Shown: positions 63,976 through 64,000 of the stretch, piece by piece | Layout of the letters: each line of letters starts with the position of its first letter | Numbering within the stretch: the stretch's first letter is position 1 | Source: Spirulina subsalsa PCC 9445 | GTDB lineage: Bacteria > Cyanobacteriota > Cyanobacteriia > Cyanobacteriales > Spirulinaceae | Direction: 5' to 3' | Assembly: GCF_000314005.1 (NCBI RefSeq) | Contig: NZ_JH980292.1 | Coordinates: 984,530 to 1,048,529, forward strand | DNA length: 64,000 bases | Made by a program: the position numbers and the translations under genes | Notes under the pieces: generated by a model | What the model was told of the DNA's origin: nothing | The model's input: only the letters and a program-made list of their open reading frames with translations | Databases searched by the model: none

Positions 63976-64000
63976 AAATCGAAATCAGAGATTGACAATA

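Overview
The window is chromosomal DNA from a cyanobacterium. Supporting signs are frequent GCGATCGC (HIP1) octamers, photosynthesis genes (ferredoxin:thioredoxin reductase ftrC, NDH-1 subunit ndhS, PSII biogenesis factor thf1/psb29, a petL-like peptide), sulfolipid genes sqdB-sqdX, carotenoid desaturase crtD, haem/chlorophyll genes hemF and hemG, and cyanobacteria-restricted families (DUF2973/DUF2605, DUF2811). The tmRNA tag ANNIVPFARKAAPVAA has the cyanobacterial ANNIV start. I cannot name the genus from this.

Layout. 1-5.2 kb: 3'-truncated clpB, moeA, a petL-like peptide, aroB. 5.2-10.6 kb: a 1793-residue hybrid sensor kinase. 10.7-20.3 kb: mtnA, a four-copy 63-bp repeat, a PIN toxin-antitoxin pair, murI beside an AMIN amidase, a Na+/H+ antiporter, a cysQ-like phosphatase and crtD. 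20.3-27.8 kb: mobile debris, alpha-amylase, a second multi-PAS kinase, modB and modA, a Uma2 gene. 27.9-35.3 kb: gtrA/comF, ftrC, a DUF309 gene, an lptA-lptB-lptF run, a protein with three repeated domains and a pentapeptide-repeat protein. 35.3-45.9 kb: ndhS, two rodA paralogues flanking mrp and a SRPBCC gene, hemF, a STAS protein, DUF2973/DUF2605, a Dabb protein, a TenA-like protein and hom. 46-53.6 kb: sqdB, sqdX, small membrane or unknown proteins, usp, pgk. 53.9-58.3 kb: an M.HaeIII-like methyltransferase, a decayed vapBC, pth, hemG. 58.3-64 kb: an array of DnaA-box-like sites, thf1, SRP RNA (ffs), queF, tmRNA (ssrA), an M15 peptidase and the tail of a tnpB gene.

Most genes are housekeeping. 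The unusual content lies in intergenic DNA: short dispersed repeats (TTCCC-type runs, a 47-bp block present twice, a MITE-like family with a nested insertion, palindromic clusters), two orphan TnpB-tail/right-end relics, a possible rod-shaped structured RNA at 15.8-15.96 kb, and three perfect TGTGGAAAA sites at exactly 21-bp spacing between divergent gene blocks at 58.7 kb, a candidate replication-origin or DnaA-regulated site. No rRNA, tRNA or CRISPR array was seen. All functional names rest on motifs recognised by eye; no search was run.
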